A stretch of 64,000 nucleotides of DNA from Nepenthes gracilis (GCA_033239525.1 BSYO01000024.1:8331991-8395990); one strand, 5' to 3'. Shown: positions 12,492 to 25,191, numbered from the stretch's first letter. Program-made: numbers and translations. Notes: a model not told the origin generated them from the sequence alone.

Positions 12492-13369
12492 GATACTCTA
12501 GATTTTAAAAATTATAAAGTAGTAATCCTAAAAATGTATCAGTTTAAATTTATATTGCAAATCGGCATTTGAGAGCCCGTCGGGCATGAGCGCCCCTGAA
12601 ATTGTTGCACAAGTGTTCAATGCGTGCAAAAAGCATGCACAAACACTGTAATCCCCACAATAGCGCCTCTTCGGGCATGGATAATCTAGAAACTCCACTC
12701 AAGCATCCCTCAGGCGCTCCTCAGATGCCCTTCAATTTGAAATCGGAGCTCATGCACGTGTTAGACACTTCTCGTGCGCCATGTTGTAATTTTCCCTAAT
12801 TAGAACAAAAATGCACGTTCTCGGTGCATTCTTGTGTGAGCCTCTATACGATATATCAAATGGGTATATTACTTATATGGAAGGAACTCATAACCTAATA
12901 AATTGGATATAATTTTACTTAAGAAATTTTTATATATAGTTTAAAAATGAAATTTTTGTTCAAAAATATTGAGAAAATTCTAGAAAAAAAAGAAGTATAA
13001 TGCAAATGACCAATTGATCTTTGAACCAAATTTTAAAAGTCACTCTCTAATTTTATGAAATCAAAATTAAGCAAGACAGTAATTATTGAGGTGGTTGGTG
13101 GAGTGCGAAATAACCAACTAGTTACTGAGTAACACTGCAATCATACTTGTGGAGTTTCATTTTCAGAAAGTGGATTTGGAATAAATAAACACTAAATTGC
13201 AACAATTAAAAATATATATATATTTTTGCATTTCTTCTAGTCAATTTGTATATCTAAAGCAATATATATTAAAAGGATAAGAGAATCTCCAATCTTGATT
13301 TATTTAGACCCTAATAAACCCTATAAATCAACTCTCATAACATATCTTAATAAGAAATAATTAAAACAA

Positions 13370-14425
13370 ATTATGTTTCGAGAATTATTCTCATAAATTT
13401 TCAATCTGACGGGTCTAGTAGACCTAGGCTGGCCCGAGGCATGGCTCGGAGGAAAGTGACGGCCTAGTAAACATTCGCCCCAGACCAAGATCCGAGGAGC
13501 ACAACGTCCGCAAGAGCAGAGGCCCACCACACAATCCATCCAAAAGAAAACCTAGACACTAGTGTGGATGGTCCCATTGGTTAAACCCGAAACTATAGGA
13601 CGAGAAGTGAAAGATTAGAATTTTATACGATGCGGTGCCTATAATTGCCCCTTCTGCATGTCTGCTGATGGTTTTGACGATACAGCATGCGCGAGTAAGG
13701 AGAGCCAATTAAATGCAGCCATGACAGCTGTTTTAACTACCTAGCCAATATGCATAGGGCCCCCTACCCGTGTAATAACTAGTCCTAAGATGTCAAGTGT
13801 AGTCCTCCAACTGCCCTAAGAAAAGGCCATGATAACTCCCTAATCCCCAAGCATGCTCAGAGGGGCAAGAGGGAGAGCAAGTGTTAGCCGTAAAGTCTAA
13901 GGAAGACTTCACCGGCCCTCGGTCTATAAATCCCTCCTCTCCTGTAGAGAAAAGAAGAAAAATGGAGAAAGAATATAAAGAATTCGAGAGAAAAAGAACT
14001 CAAATGGAAAAGTAACTTAAAAGTATTAATCTACTCACTTGCAAGTTGCTCAATCTATGAGTGCACTACCTTGTAAGTCGCTCAGTCTATGAGTGCTCCA
14101 CCTTGCAAGTCACTCAGTCTGCAAGTGCACCACTCGGAGCCTAATCCTCCATACTTCACTCAACCCCCCCTTTTCTATGTGCATCATACACCCCGCATCC
14201 TCTGATCATTCTCACCATTGTAGAATGTATATTGACTTGAGTATCGGAGAATACACTAATGAGTGAGTCACATTGTTCTCTAATATCTTGTGTGTCGATT
14301 ATGGTGTATAGGATCTAGATTACCAATAATAAAAATTAAACCTGCTTTAATTCAACCCATCGAGAGAGATCGAGCAACTCCCTAATCCGATGACAACCCA
14401 TATCTAGTGACACATCACAATCAAT
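13370..14425 (+). mobile_element. Tat-like LTR relic in unit B
   Basis: A TATA-like GTCTATAAATCCC lies at about 13921. Downstream come runs of GTCACTCAGTCTATGAGTGC-type short repeats, then a TTGACTTGAGTATCGG block that recurs in the flanking LTRs of the 23.8-34.1 kb element. It ends near GTGACACATCACAATC. No internal region is attached. Assignment to the Tat group rests on these short shared blocks only. Confidence 0.5.
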
Positions 14426-15224
14426 AATTCTCGATACAGTATCAAAAAAATAATATATTTAAAGTTTCAAATTGTTAGCCGAAAGAGTTAAATTATAACA
14501 GTGCTGATTATGACCTATCGAGCTAGCTATTACAATCCTCGAATGGATGGTTCAGAGCTTATTTCTGCCATTAGAATATGTGTTTTAGATCAAGCCATTA
14601 TAGTCTTGAATAGAATATTTTAAGCTAAAGAATTTAATATTTTTGCGTAGGTGACTAAGTCCAGATGTAACCTTTGTTGACGTTGAAAATTTATCAAATT
14701 TGGCTCTTCGCCAACTGTTGAGATTGATGGAAATGCAAATTATTATTTTTAGACGTGAAAAGAGCTTTTATTCTTATTGAAGGAATCACATCGGTTGACT
14801 TTGTGCTCTAAATCGAGGTAATACATCAAACCAAAGGAATGATTTATAATAATAACAACGTAACGTACCAAAAAAATAATCCCTATGTTAAAGTTTGCAT
14901 TTAATAATAGTCATAATGAGTAACAATGCCTTCGACATGCAACCGTTTTATAATATTAAATTTTAATAACATTATCTTTTTACATTATTTTATATTTTAT
15001 TAATGGGAAAAAATATGGGTGGAAAAATCTATTCTCACTTGTATTTACTTATTCTATTGTTTTAAAGGTCTAATTCTATGATTCACATGTAATCGTGTTG
15101 GGATTTAACTCGTTTATTTGAATTATGATGAAAAATTAACGACATAAAATAAAAAAAATAATTACAAATAATAATGAATGTAAAATTTTATATGAAAAAT
15201 TTTATTTATAATGAAAGAAAAAAT

Positions 15225-15620
15225 GGGTGTTTAACGTCTATCGGTGCAACTGTGGATATTGTTTGGGCAAGGGAAACTTTTTATTGTTTTAACGTCCGTC
15301 AACTTTTTTATTAACCCAATTTGTATCCACGCCTTTATAAAAGACGCTGCGTTTATAATGGGGCCATGCCCACCCCCGGGACCCGGCCTTCTCGGCACAC
15401 CGGGACCGATCCGGGCCCGATACCATCTCTAACGCCCCGTCGCATATGGATATTGTCCGCTTTGTCAGGGGAACTTACGGCGTTAAGCCAACACGCAGCC
15501 CGCACGATTTTGTTCTCGGCAGCCCACAACCGCCCCAAAACGCGTCCACAATGGAAGAAAAATCACGCCCTTTATAGACTGATTACTCATCTCTCCCATC
15601 CGATGTGGGATCTTACACAG
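15225..15620 (-). mobile_element. TRIM (terminal-repeat retrotransposon in miniature)
   Basis: Read on the minus strand, it begins TGTGTAAGATCCCACATCGG, continues through CAAAGCGGACAATATC and then has a PBS-like TGGTATCGGGCC at 15414-15425 (three mismatches to the initiator tRNA-Met PBS). A short GC-rich spacer follows, then a decayed second terminal repeat with AAACAATATCCAC and AAAGTTTCCC. This is the layout of the widespread plant TRIM family with LTRs starting TGTTAGATCCCACATCGG. It encodes no protein. Unit A lacks it (about 9240-9275), so it inserted after the tandem duplication. It is much more GC-rich than its surroundings. Confidence 0.8.
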
Positions 15621-16714
15621 TGCGTTTAAAATATGTCTACTACGTAATAAGATTAATTATACGAACCCAATAGATATAAGAACTTAATACCTTATAACAC
15701 ATGAGTCTGAATAATAAGAAATACAAAATGAAAGAGAAAAAATATAACTAATAAAGTATTCTTCTCAATTTTAAAAATAGCATATATAAGGTTGGTGAAA
15801 ATTAGAATACAATTTGAACGTTACTCAAATATTTGAATCTTTCTCTTTTCTCTTTTCTCTCTCCTCATTTTCTTTTTCTCATTGAGTCGATACTCTAGAT
15901 CTTAAAAATTATAAAGTGGTAATCTTAAAAATACATTAGTATAAATTTATATTGCAAACCGGTGTTTGAGAGCCTGTTGAGCATGAGCGCCACTGAAATC
16001 AGTGCACAAGTGCTCGTTGTGTGCAAAAAGCGTGCGCAACACTATAATCCGCACAACAGCGCCTCTTCGGGCGCAGATAATGGAAACTCTACTCAAGCGT
16101 CCCTCAAGTGCTCCTCAGATGTCCTTTAATCTAAAATCGGAGCTCATACGCATTTCAGACGTCTCTCGTGCGCCATATGCAATTTTCCCAGATTAGAATA
16201 ATACATGTACGTTCTCGGTGCGTTCTTGTGTGAGCCTTTGCACGACTTGTCAAGTAAGTATGAAACTTATACGGAAGTAACCCATAACTTAACAAATCGA
16301 ATGTAATTTTACATAGAAAATTTTTATATATAGTTTAAAAATGAAATTTTTGTTCAGAAATATTGAGAAAATTCTAGAAAAGAAGAAGTATAATGCAAAT
16401 GACCAATTGATCTTTGAACCAAATTTTAAAAGACACTCTAATTTTATGAAATTAAAATTAAGCAAAACAGTAATTATTGAGGTGGTTGGTGGAATGCGAA
16501 ATAACCAACTAGTTACTGAGTAACACCGCAACCATACTTGTGGAGCTTCATTTTCAAAAAGTGGATTTGGAATAAATAAACACTAAATTGCAACAATTAA
16601 AAAATATATATATATTTGCATTTCTTTTGGTCAATTTTTATATCTAAAGCAATATATATATATATATATTAAAAGGATTAGGAAATCTCTATTCTCGATT
16701 TGGTTAGACCCTAA

Positions 16715-18115
16715 ACTCACAAAAGTAAAATATATATATATATACAATATACGTAATATATATTCTTTACTAAATATAAATCAATTTTTATAAATAATTA
16801 TATCACCAAAATAAATTTAAAATATTGAAGTAAATTATTGTACAAATTTTAATAATGAAGAAAAATCTCGATAACTAATAACTATCTAGTAAAATCTTTA
16901 GGCTTTTGCACGCAATAAAAATAATGTAATATGAAAATTAATTTACAACTTAGATGGTACAATACACACTAAATCTTAGCCAATTTATTCTCGACGTGCG
17001 ATCCCCACCAAACAACATCTTGAATTTGCTTGCAATAGTGAAAGTGGGTACCTTCAAATTTTTTTATCGAACTTGCCTCACTTGCTATTAAATTTTCGAG
17101 CACTATTAGATTTGAGTGCCAATACTACCAACGTACCAAAGAATGCTTTATAGTTAAAGCAAGTATGCAACTTTAAGAGAAAATGGTTTGATGAGAAATA
17201 TTAACAATTTATTTCAAGAGTAAAGTTTTTGGTTTTCTCAATTGAATGATGGCTTTTCAAATCAAATAATAAGAGCTTGAAGTATGCAATCGTTATTCTC
17301 TCTTTTTGTGTATTTTATTTTCCTCATAAATGTTTAGACGAGGGATACTTGCGAAAAGGGTTTAAAAACTAGGTTAAAAATGTGTAATCTATTAGAAAAC
17401 AGCGCCTTAGTGCACAAATGCTGAATGGGCACATAACGGGCACAAATAATTCAGCAAGAAGGTTGTACCCAATACATGTGCGCCAATCTTGCAATATCCG
17501 ACACAGATATTTTAGATAAATGCACTCATGCATGGTGTAAGTATACATTGGGCACAAGTATTTTGGATAAATTTTACTTATGCGTGGCTCAGTCGCACAT
17601 AGGGTATACGTATTCTGATCAAAATATGCCAATGTATGGATTTGGCTCAAATTTCATGTGAAAACCAAGAAAATGGACGGTTGTGAACTATAGGTGTATA
17701 TCTGGCATTTAACTTTATTGACGCTTAGGAATACTCTAGTTTACGTATCTAACTAATTAAGGAATATGCCAAGATATTTCTAATATATATATACTCCTAA
17801 TATATATATAAATGATCCCTTGGATGACTGCTTGAATGTGTTGAAGGGCATCATGATTAAGAGTTCAAACTCGAATTAATCACACCTCTGAGTAAAAAAT
17901 ACAGGGATAAAGCCAGATTAAATAAAATACTGGTAATACATTATGATAATAAAAACTGAAAGCGATCAGGAAGGAAAACACAAGCAAACGCCCTCTCTCA
18001 CTCAGATAACACACATATTATTTAGCAAACAATTAAAACTGAAACGCTCTCTACATTCAGAACACAATATTTAGTAGAGCAGCTGCAGCTGCAGCAGTAA
18101 ATCCATCCAAGTTAA
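16715..18115. other. AT-rich intergenic spacer
   Basis: No gene is recognised. Between 17360 and 17680 there are loosely repeated GTGC/GGCACA-rich motifs that resemble the 12.56-12.83 and 15.98-16.22 kb parts of the tandem units. Short (TA)n runs occur near 16655 and 16730. The last 100 bp are the 3' flank of the ASR gene, including a CAGCTGCAGCTGCAGCAG run near 18079. Confidence 0.6.
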
Positions 18116-19399
18116 TTAACCAAAGAGGTGGTGGTGATGTTTTCCTTCGGCCTTGTCCTCTTCTTTCTCGACGTCTTTCTTCTCGTGCTTCTCATGCAAA
18201 GCAAAGCCACCAGATGCCACCGCAGCTACCGCCGCTACCTCTTCCGCCGCATGGTGCCTGTGTTCATTCTCTGGGTGTTTCTTCGCCTCGTGCTTCTCAT
18301 GCTGTCGGCCATTTTCATTCAAATTGAAGGGATTATATACAAATTTAAAAGTAACAAATTTAAACAAAAACAATCTCTTTATGATAACATTTAAGATTTA
18401 CATAAATTTGATTCACTTTAATATTATAATATGAAAAACTTATTTACAAAATTATCACTTTATAATCTCGTACAAAAGTTACTGACTACAATTTCACAAA
18501 GCACCCGGCCACCAATACTCCTACACCAACCATGGATAGGGAGCTGCTCGGAGGGTAAGATCTAATCATGCTTTATTATTATTATTTTTCTTTCTAAATT
18601 TGCGATGAGCAGATCTAATCATGGACTTTTGGAAAGAGTTAAAAAAACTACAAGCTATAATTAGTTAATAAGGCAATTAGAGAGCCTATCTCTTAAAAAA
18701 AAGTGAATTCAAATTCTATTAATTATTATTTGATATTAATCAAGTAGTTGTATTATTTTTTTTAATAAAAAAAAAGTTAGTGTTTTTTTAAAAAAAATTC
18801 AATCATTTAATATCAATCAATTCTTCATTTATAGAGATAGAAATTTTAAATTCAGTTAATAACTTAAAAAAAGTATTTATATGTGTAGAAAAATCATAAA
18901 TTTTCATAAAATTATAAAATTAAACTATAAATTATTAATTTAAATTTTAAAAAAACTGTACCAAAAATAAAGTACGTGTATCTGGGTCATATTTATAGGG
19001 GAGGACAAATCTAGATGGGGAGAGTTTGAGCGATGATGGGGGATCTAATATTTTTAAAAAGATTAAAAAAATATATGATCAAACATTCAACTATTGAATC
19101 ATACTTGATCTGATAGATCGTAACCATATAGAAGGAGTTCTTCCTCATTTTTCAAGTATCACTCTCAATTTCAAGAAAAGAGGAACGAGACTGAAGAGTA
19201 TAAATGCAAAAATGATATATACCAGGGCATATACACCGGCTGCGGCAGCACCTGCCTCGGCCAAGTGCTCAAGATGCTTGTGGTGCTTCTCTTCCTTCTC
19301 AAAATCTTCTGTAGGGGCCTCAAATCCTGGATTTTCTTCCTCCTTGTCCTTGTGGTGGAAGAGGCCGTGGTGGTGGTGGTGGTGCTCCTCTTCAGCCAT
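18116..19399 (-). CDS. ASR (abscisic acid, stress, ripening) family protein, two exons
   Basis: Exon 1 is 19399-19223 and exon 2 is 18301-18116, joined by a GT-AG intron of 921 bp (18302-19222; donor CCCTG|GTATAT, acceptor GACAG|CATGAG). The product is 120 residues, the usual ASR length. It starts [19 protein letters not shown], has the [18 protein letters not shown] block at 39-55, then [17 protein letters not shown] and an Ala/Val-rich helix, and ends GKHHHHLFG. The start is the conserved MAEE in a GGCCATGGC context; upstream in-frame codons are ignored. ASR proteins are small, hydrophilic, largely disordered, zinc-binding proteins of cytosol and nucleus, induced by ABA, drought, salt, sugar or ripening; some bind DNA. 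Exon phase and intron position match the family. Where most relatives read HRHKIEEE, this one reads HRHHAAEE. It looks intact. Confidence 0.93.
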
Positions 19400-19494
19400 G
19401 GCCAAACTCCCCCCAAAAGATAGCTCAAAACGCAGAAACTGAAGCTGTAAGGAACACCAAAAGAGATGTTCCACCCAGTGGATGATGGCCTTGG

Positions 19495-19501
19495 TTTTAT
19501 A
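19495..19501 (-). promoter_or_regulatory. Probable TATA box of the ASR gene
   Basis: The minus strand reads TATAAAA about 96-102 bp upstream of the ASR start codon, within ATTATAAAACC. Spacing is suitable for a short 5' leader. No ABRE was confidently located. Confidence 0.55.
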
Positions 19502-19509
19502 ATAAAGCA

Positions 19510-20890
19510 AGGCTTTGCAATCGAGAAAAAATAAAAAAGAAAGAAATTTATTTAATATATTATCGGTTTAACTAGTGGTGGTTGCCAATGATAACTGTAT
19601 GGGTGGCATTCTGATGTGATGGACGGTGGTGATTGGCGGGGTTCACGGATACCTTATCTCATCCCTGTTCCATCAAATGTGACTTTTCCCCAAATTTTGT
19701 TTCTTTCTTCCTCTGTTCTTCGATCAAAGAAATTGATTGAGAAAATTGGATTTATAAAAATATATTATCTATTCGTTCATTCCTTTGTTTATAGCATTAT
19801 ATTATTAGTTACTATCATATTAAGGCAATGAATTCAACGAATGAAATAATTATTTTTGTAATATATTGATAAGTTTATGTGTATTCAGTTAAATATCCCT
19901 GTATTATATAGTGTGAATATGTATTAGAAAATTATTGCCTTAATTAATTTAGAATATTAGAAAATCTTTTATAATATTTGTAGTTCCGGGGGATAATATT
20001 ACCTAAACCCTTTTCCCGTGGGGCTCATTGCCTAGTCAATCCTCCCTGCCCGTCTTCAAGCCACTAGGTGATAAAGTCAGTCGAGCCTTCTTTATTTGGA
20101 TTCTAAATTGCATCCTAACGCACTCTTTTATCCTATATTTAGCGATCAATGAGCATCTTTTTTACCAAAGATCGTATCTATTATTTTGTTGGGCGAGTTT
20201 TTTTTGTATTATCTGTGAAGTTTCTTTAAAATCTTATTCACACCTTTTTTTTAAGTCTCCATTTACTAAAAGGGTTTTGGAGTTGCATCTGTCTGAAAAG
20301 TCGATGTAAGTGGCCTTGGATGATTTGAAAAGGCAGTGTTAGATGTGTAGCCATTCAGCGGAAAAGAAAGAATCTAGGAGGCACCATCTTTTAACTCACT
20401 TTGACAATTTCGGTGTATTAAACCTGGTGAATTAAGAATAGGAGGATATTTTAAAAAGTAAATCTATCAGAACTGAATATTCTTACCCAATGTATCATTT
20501 CAAAAATAAGAAATAAGATCAATGATCCTAATTTTTCTCATAATATACAGATTTGTTTAATTGTGTGACTCTAAAATATCGTGTTATACAACTAATAACC
20601 AAGCAAATTTTGTATTGACCAGATTTCCTACATCTTATATTGATGACTCTGAGATTTTTGTGCTTTTGAATTTGTAATGGTTCAAAAATTTTTAAAAATC
20701 ACATTAAGTCAAAGTTTTACTTTTAAAAATAAAACAACATAAATGTTTTATATCTTAAATATGATATTTTATATGCCCCAAAGCTGCCTTGCTAGGATTG
20801 TACCATAGTTGTCGAATAGCATAGAAATTGATTATTCAATTCTCTTTTGTGCTATATGTATAAACTGTGTTTAATATACCAAAGTATAGT
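19510..20890. other. Intergenic region upstream of ASR
   Basis: AT-rich sequence with no recognisable exon. Short plus-strand frames at 19616-19831 and 20028-20309 have no family features. It probably includes the distal ASR promoter. Confidence 0.5.
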
Positions 20891-20899
20891 AAAACTAAT

Positions 20900-21900
20900 G
20901 TGTCTCAAGATTCGAGTTGTCGTATAGATTAGAGGGTCACTCGATTTTTTACTATGGATTGAATTAAAGCGGGTTCGATATTCATCTCTATTAACCTAAA
21001 ACCTGCGCGCCACAAACAATAAATAAGTGGTTAGAAAATTGATGGGACTCACTCCTCAATTTATCTTCCGACACTCAAATAAAAAATCTATTCAAGAAAA
21101 TAGAAAGATACAATGAGGATATGAGAGAATGTAAAGTTATATATATGTGAGGGATATGAGAGGAAAATTGAGCTCCTGTACTACATTCGACAAGGATGGA
21201 CTTAGAAAAATTGAAGATTGAGCTCTGAAGGGTCGTACTTGGTGAGTGGCTTACTAGTGTGCACTCGATCGAGAACGGCTTAGCGTGAAGGAGGAAAAGT
21301 TGTGTTTGGGCAAGAGAGCTTGGATCCTCTGTGTTCGTGAGTTCTCTCTCTCATTCTTCATATGTTCAAAAAGCTATGTCACTTATTCAATAGTGAGGAG
21401 GATTTGTAGTACTTCGTGAGTTTTCTCTTATTCAAGAGAGCTTTGGCACCAAGACTCTTGATAGGTATCTCGTCACAATTCACCTGTCGTTGGGGGATTA
21501 AAGGGAGTCACCATTGTCAGATATCATTTTGTGATAGTGATGTGACTGTAGTTGGTGATGGCCAACAGGGGCCAAGCTATTTCTTTCACGGGTTGGATGG
21601 GTTGCCATTAGTTGACAGATACGATGGTTCCCCATGGTTACTGCTACCATCATTGGTTGGAGTCTACTACTCAAGTGTCTTCTGAGCTAATAAACTATTA
21701 TTGTTAAGATGGAGGATGGACTTGGGTCGTGAATGGCTAAGTTGTAGAGACTATCTATTGATCTTGGCCTGTTGTTTTTCCTTGGGCTTGCCCATAATGG
21801 ATGGCCCGGCTAGACGATTTCTGGGCCTTACTTTGCATTAGGCTTTGTTGGTAGGTTGGCTAGTTGTCGAATTGGTCCATGTCGCGACTGGACCACTCAA
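20900..21900. mobile_element. LTR-like relic related to the Tat LTR at 35.1/46.0 kb
   Basis: Segments near 20960-21080 (GAATTAAAGCGGGTTCGAT, then GATGGGACTCACTCCTCAAT) line up with the LTR segments at 35140-35250 and 46090-46200 in the same order. The remainder, to about 21900, is a GC-richer block ending in GGCCC-rich sequence like those LTRs. No target duplication or PBS was found, so the boundaries are approximate. Confidence 0.4.
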
Positions 21901-23811
21901 AAACTATCACTAATAAAAATAAATTTATATTTCAAATATATTAAAAATAATTAAATATTTTATCTCATATTAGTAAATCTGATCAAAATTAGATTTAGAC
22001 CAAATAGATAAGCAATTTAGATGAGATTTTATAATTGTTATGTTAGATCAGTTTAGTTTTATCCAATTATTTAGATAAAAATGTATAATTATATCTATAT
22101 ATAATAAAAATAGGGTTGATTCAAACTAATCTATGAATATCTTTTAAGTATATTTATTTAAAAATTTATATAAATATAAAAATAGCTTAAAATATAAAAT
22201 ATTTTAAATAAATATGAAAATTAGATCAAAATGTCACCGAACTATTTTAAATAAATAATTTTATATTAAAAATTTATTAATCATCCGTTAAGATCAATTT
22301 TTAAAGTTTAAATTTTATCTAAAATAAAATAAATTAAAATATCAAAAAATTGACCGAACCAAACTGATAATTTTTATTAGTGCTAAGTCTAAAAAAATTA
22401 ATACTCTTACATTTTAGTCAAATTTTATAAATTTTAATCCACTTAAAGCAAATCAAACAGACTTGCTGAATGAATTAAGGGGACTCTATCTATTAAAAGA
22501 ATAAAAAAATTTATTATTCAAATATAAGATATTTATTTTTAAATAAATAATTATAATTAAATTATTTTTTTAAAAATAATTAAATTTAATTTTTAAATTT
22601 TAATTATTCCTTTAAAAATAAATTATTTAAATTTTAAAATTAATTTTTTTAATCTTATAAACGCCAGTCTCCTCGCCAAATCAACCATATAATAAAGTTT
22701 ACTTTATTATTAAAAAGGAGTGAGAAGGAAAAAGCGAAAAAGCCACTTTTTTCTCCCATTCACGCGGGAAGTAAAGTCTCCGGTGGAGCCCATTTGATGG
22801 GCGGTTGGATTTGGACCACTGTCGGCAGGCAAAAATTACACCGATGCATTTTCAAAATATCTTGCATATTATAATTATTAAATAATGTACACTTATTTTT
22901 ATATAAATTCATTTTTTTCAAATTTATAGTAATATTAAATATTTCAATTGTTAGTTTAAACTACATAATAAAATAATATTTTTAATTATGGGCATTGATA
23001 TATTTATAATTCATCTATAATCTTTTTTATTTTTTTAAAAAATAACTTATATTATTACAAATTAATTACATTATAGAATTTATGCCTTCAAAATTACATA
23101 AAAAATGAGTTATTTTGATTTATTTTTTTTTATAAATGATCTAAACTTTATATCTATGATAAATAATATTTTTGAAAAATAAAATCATTAAATAAATAAT
23201 TTAAAAAATAATACTCTTATCTAAATAAAAGGTACATTTTTTTTGTCGGCGAGACTACATTTAGAGGTTAATTAAGTTTTTTTAAAATTATTAAAATTGA
23301 TGTGAAAAGAAAAATAAGGATAAAAATTAAAATTAGGCACATATCAATTTTTAATAATTTTAATATAAATAAATGTATCCAAAATATTATGCAAGAGAGA
23401 TGGAATTGAATTCTTGTCATAAATTATGATAATCGCAAAACCATGTTGAAGTATATGTATATTAACAGAAATAATATTAACATATTTATTTGTATATTTA
23501 TTTTTATCAAGATTATTAAAATTAATGTGCAAAGAGAGATCAAGGAGAAATAAAATAAAATAAAATAAAATCTATACCCATTTTTAATAATTTTAATTTA
23601 AATAGATATATATAAATAACATTACTCATGTGTTAATAAATTTGCTCTAATGATACTTTTTTGTTAGTGAAATTAAATAATGTGGTGGTAAAATATATAT
23701 TATTTAAAAATTAAATACGGTATAATTAAATATTATATTATTTTATTCATATAAAAAATAACTACTCCATATAAAAGTAAGTAAAACTTCGACCAACATA
23801 ACTTTTACTGT
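21901..23811. other. AT-rich spacer
   Basis: Very AT-rich sequence with many A/T homopolymers; no gene, RNA or element end is recognised. A repeated AATTTTTAATAATTTTAAT motif with nearby TTGATGTGAAAAG/TTAATGTGCAAAG occurs three times between 23280 and 23600. Confidence 0.5.
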
Positions 23812-23816
23812 ATATC
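23812..23816. repeat. Candidate target-site duplication ATATC, left
   Basis: ATATC here matches ATATC at 34070-34074, directly after the 3' LTR end GACGCATCA. The LTR start that follows (TCATAG) does not begin TG, so this match could be coincidence. Confidence 0.5.
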
Positions 23817-25131
23817 TCATAGATCCGGTAACACATGAGCCGATCCGGGATGAAGCTTACAAAGGAGTAGTGCCCAGAAATCCGCAATCTAGGAGAAGTC
23901 CCTTGCGGCAGAAAGATCCAGACCACGCGACTTAGACCCACCCAATGAGATGTGGCCCCTCAGGATCGCCCGTCGAACGCAACTCAGTGGCATGCATCTC
24001 AACAATTTCAACTCAACAAACAATCCTATGCGGCCGCGTTCCTGATCGTTAGGCATAGTGCAGCCCATCAAGGGAGCAAGACCCAAGCAACCTTAGTGAA
24101 CCAAGATTGCAGAGTCATATTGTTGGCCACTCCCCGCAAAGCCAGCCATGCTCCAACAGTCGTGATCCGACTCTCTCACTCTCTCTACAAATACCTTCCT
24201 TCCTCTATAGAAAAGAGGGGATCTCCCAGGGAGAGAAGAGGAGGAACCTCCCTTGATAGAGAAAGAGAAACCTCTCTCCATGGAAAAAGGGAAGCTTCTA
24301 GAGGTCAAAAATTCAAAAATAGGGAGACGATTGAGGAGCTTAGTCCTCCGCCGAAGCCGCAACCCAATTGAGCGCACCATCGGGGCTCAGTCCTCCATCT
24401 TCAACCTACTCTCCAGTCAAACGTGCTTATCTTTTTTTTTTTGGTAAGTAAGACAAATATGCTTATCAGAGCTCAATCCTCCATCTCAAAGCCTTTCCCC
24501 AACCGAGTGCATCTATTAGAGTTTTGTCCTTTGCCTCAAAGTTGCTCTCTAACTGAGCACACTGTCAGAGCTCAATCCTCCATTTTTAAGTCACCCCTTA
24601 GTCGAGTATACCCATCGAAGTTCAATCCTGTCTCAAAGCTGCTCCATAGTTGAGTGCACTTTCAAAGTTTAGTTATCCATCTCAAAGTCGCTCCACAGTC
24701 GAGTGCACCCATTAGAGCTCAATCCTCTATCTCAAAGCCGCTTCCTAATCGAGTGTACCGATTAGAGCTTAATTCTTCGCCTCAAAGCCGTTCCCCAACC
24801 AAACGTACCAATCGGAGTACAGCCCTCCATCTATAAGCCGTTCCCTCTATAAGCCTAGCCCTCTGCTCAACCTCGATCCCTTGAACCATGCATCTTTGCA
24901 TTATCATCTCATCCTGGTATTTTTCTATCCATCTAAGAAAGATTTTTGACTTGAGTATTAAAAAATATACTAGGGACCGAGTCCTATTGTCTTCTAACCT
25001 CTCGTTTATCAGTTGTGTTGAGTAAGATTCAAGTTTAAAATAATGATGATTGGACCCGCTTCAATTCAACTCTTAGAAAAGATCTAGTGGCACCCTAACT
25101 CATTCAATAATTCGAATTCAGTAACACATCA
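23817..25131 (+). mobile_element. 5' LTR of the pol-less Tat-like element
   Basis: The right end is precise: CACATCA followed by the PBS. The left end is inferred from the ATATC duplication. A promoter-like CTCTCTACAAATACCTTCC lies near 24180 and is conserved at 33272 in the other LTR. Between about 24360 and 24850 come variable repeats with the theme CTCAATCCTCCATCTCAAAG...CCGCTCC...GAGCGCACC, roughly 60-65 bp apart. Reading frames here (23889-24836) are LTR artefacts. Confidence 0.75.
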
Positions 25132-25132
25132 T

Positions 25133-25150
25133 TGGCGCCATCTATGAAAA
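25133..25150 (+). promoter_or_regulatory. Primer binding site (TGGCGCC type)
   Basis: TGGCGCCATCTATGAAAA begins two bases after the LTR end. It is the PBS type common in plant Tat/Athila-group gypsy elements. The other Tat-like element has the same arrangement, CACATCA then TTAGCGCCATTTATGG. Confidence 0.75.
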
Positions 25151-25191
25151 TTGACTGAAAAATCTAACAACCATTCCTAAAAAAGTAGATA

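Larger units (their letters stand above)
6323..13314. repeat. Tandem duplication, unit A (interrupted)
   Basis: Homology to unit B (13311-16714) begins at CTAATAAACCC (6323 and 13311) and ends at TTAGACCCTAA (13314 and 16714). Unit A is longer because it holds a 2.96-kb solo LTR (9527-12486) absent from B and an internal partial duplication of LTR-like sequence around 7.1-7.85 kb. It lacks the TRIM found in B. The tetranucleotide CTAA lies at all three boundaries. Short reading frames in the unit have no recognisable domains. Confidence 0.85.
13311..16714. repeat. Tandem duplication, unit B
   Basis: This is the second, shorter copy (about 3.4 kb) of unit A, directly abutting it. Its only large extra segment is a TRIM at 15225-15620. 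The uninterrupted sequence at about 15877-15892 is the empty target of solo LTR 1. Many substitutions separate the units, so the duplication is not recent. No protein-coding gene is recognised. Confidence 0.85.

Noticed and set aside
19171..19442. Overlapping frames with Thr or Trp/Ser runs across ASR exon 1
   Set aside because: Frame-shifted or antisense readings of the His-codon run of the ASR gene.
23952..24836. Series of plus-strand frames up to 139 codons
   Set aside because: They lie within the 5' LTR and have matching frames in the 3' LTR (33222-33822); no domain.
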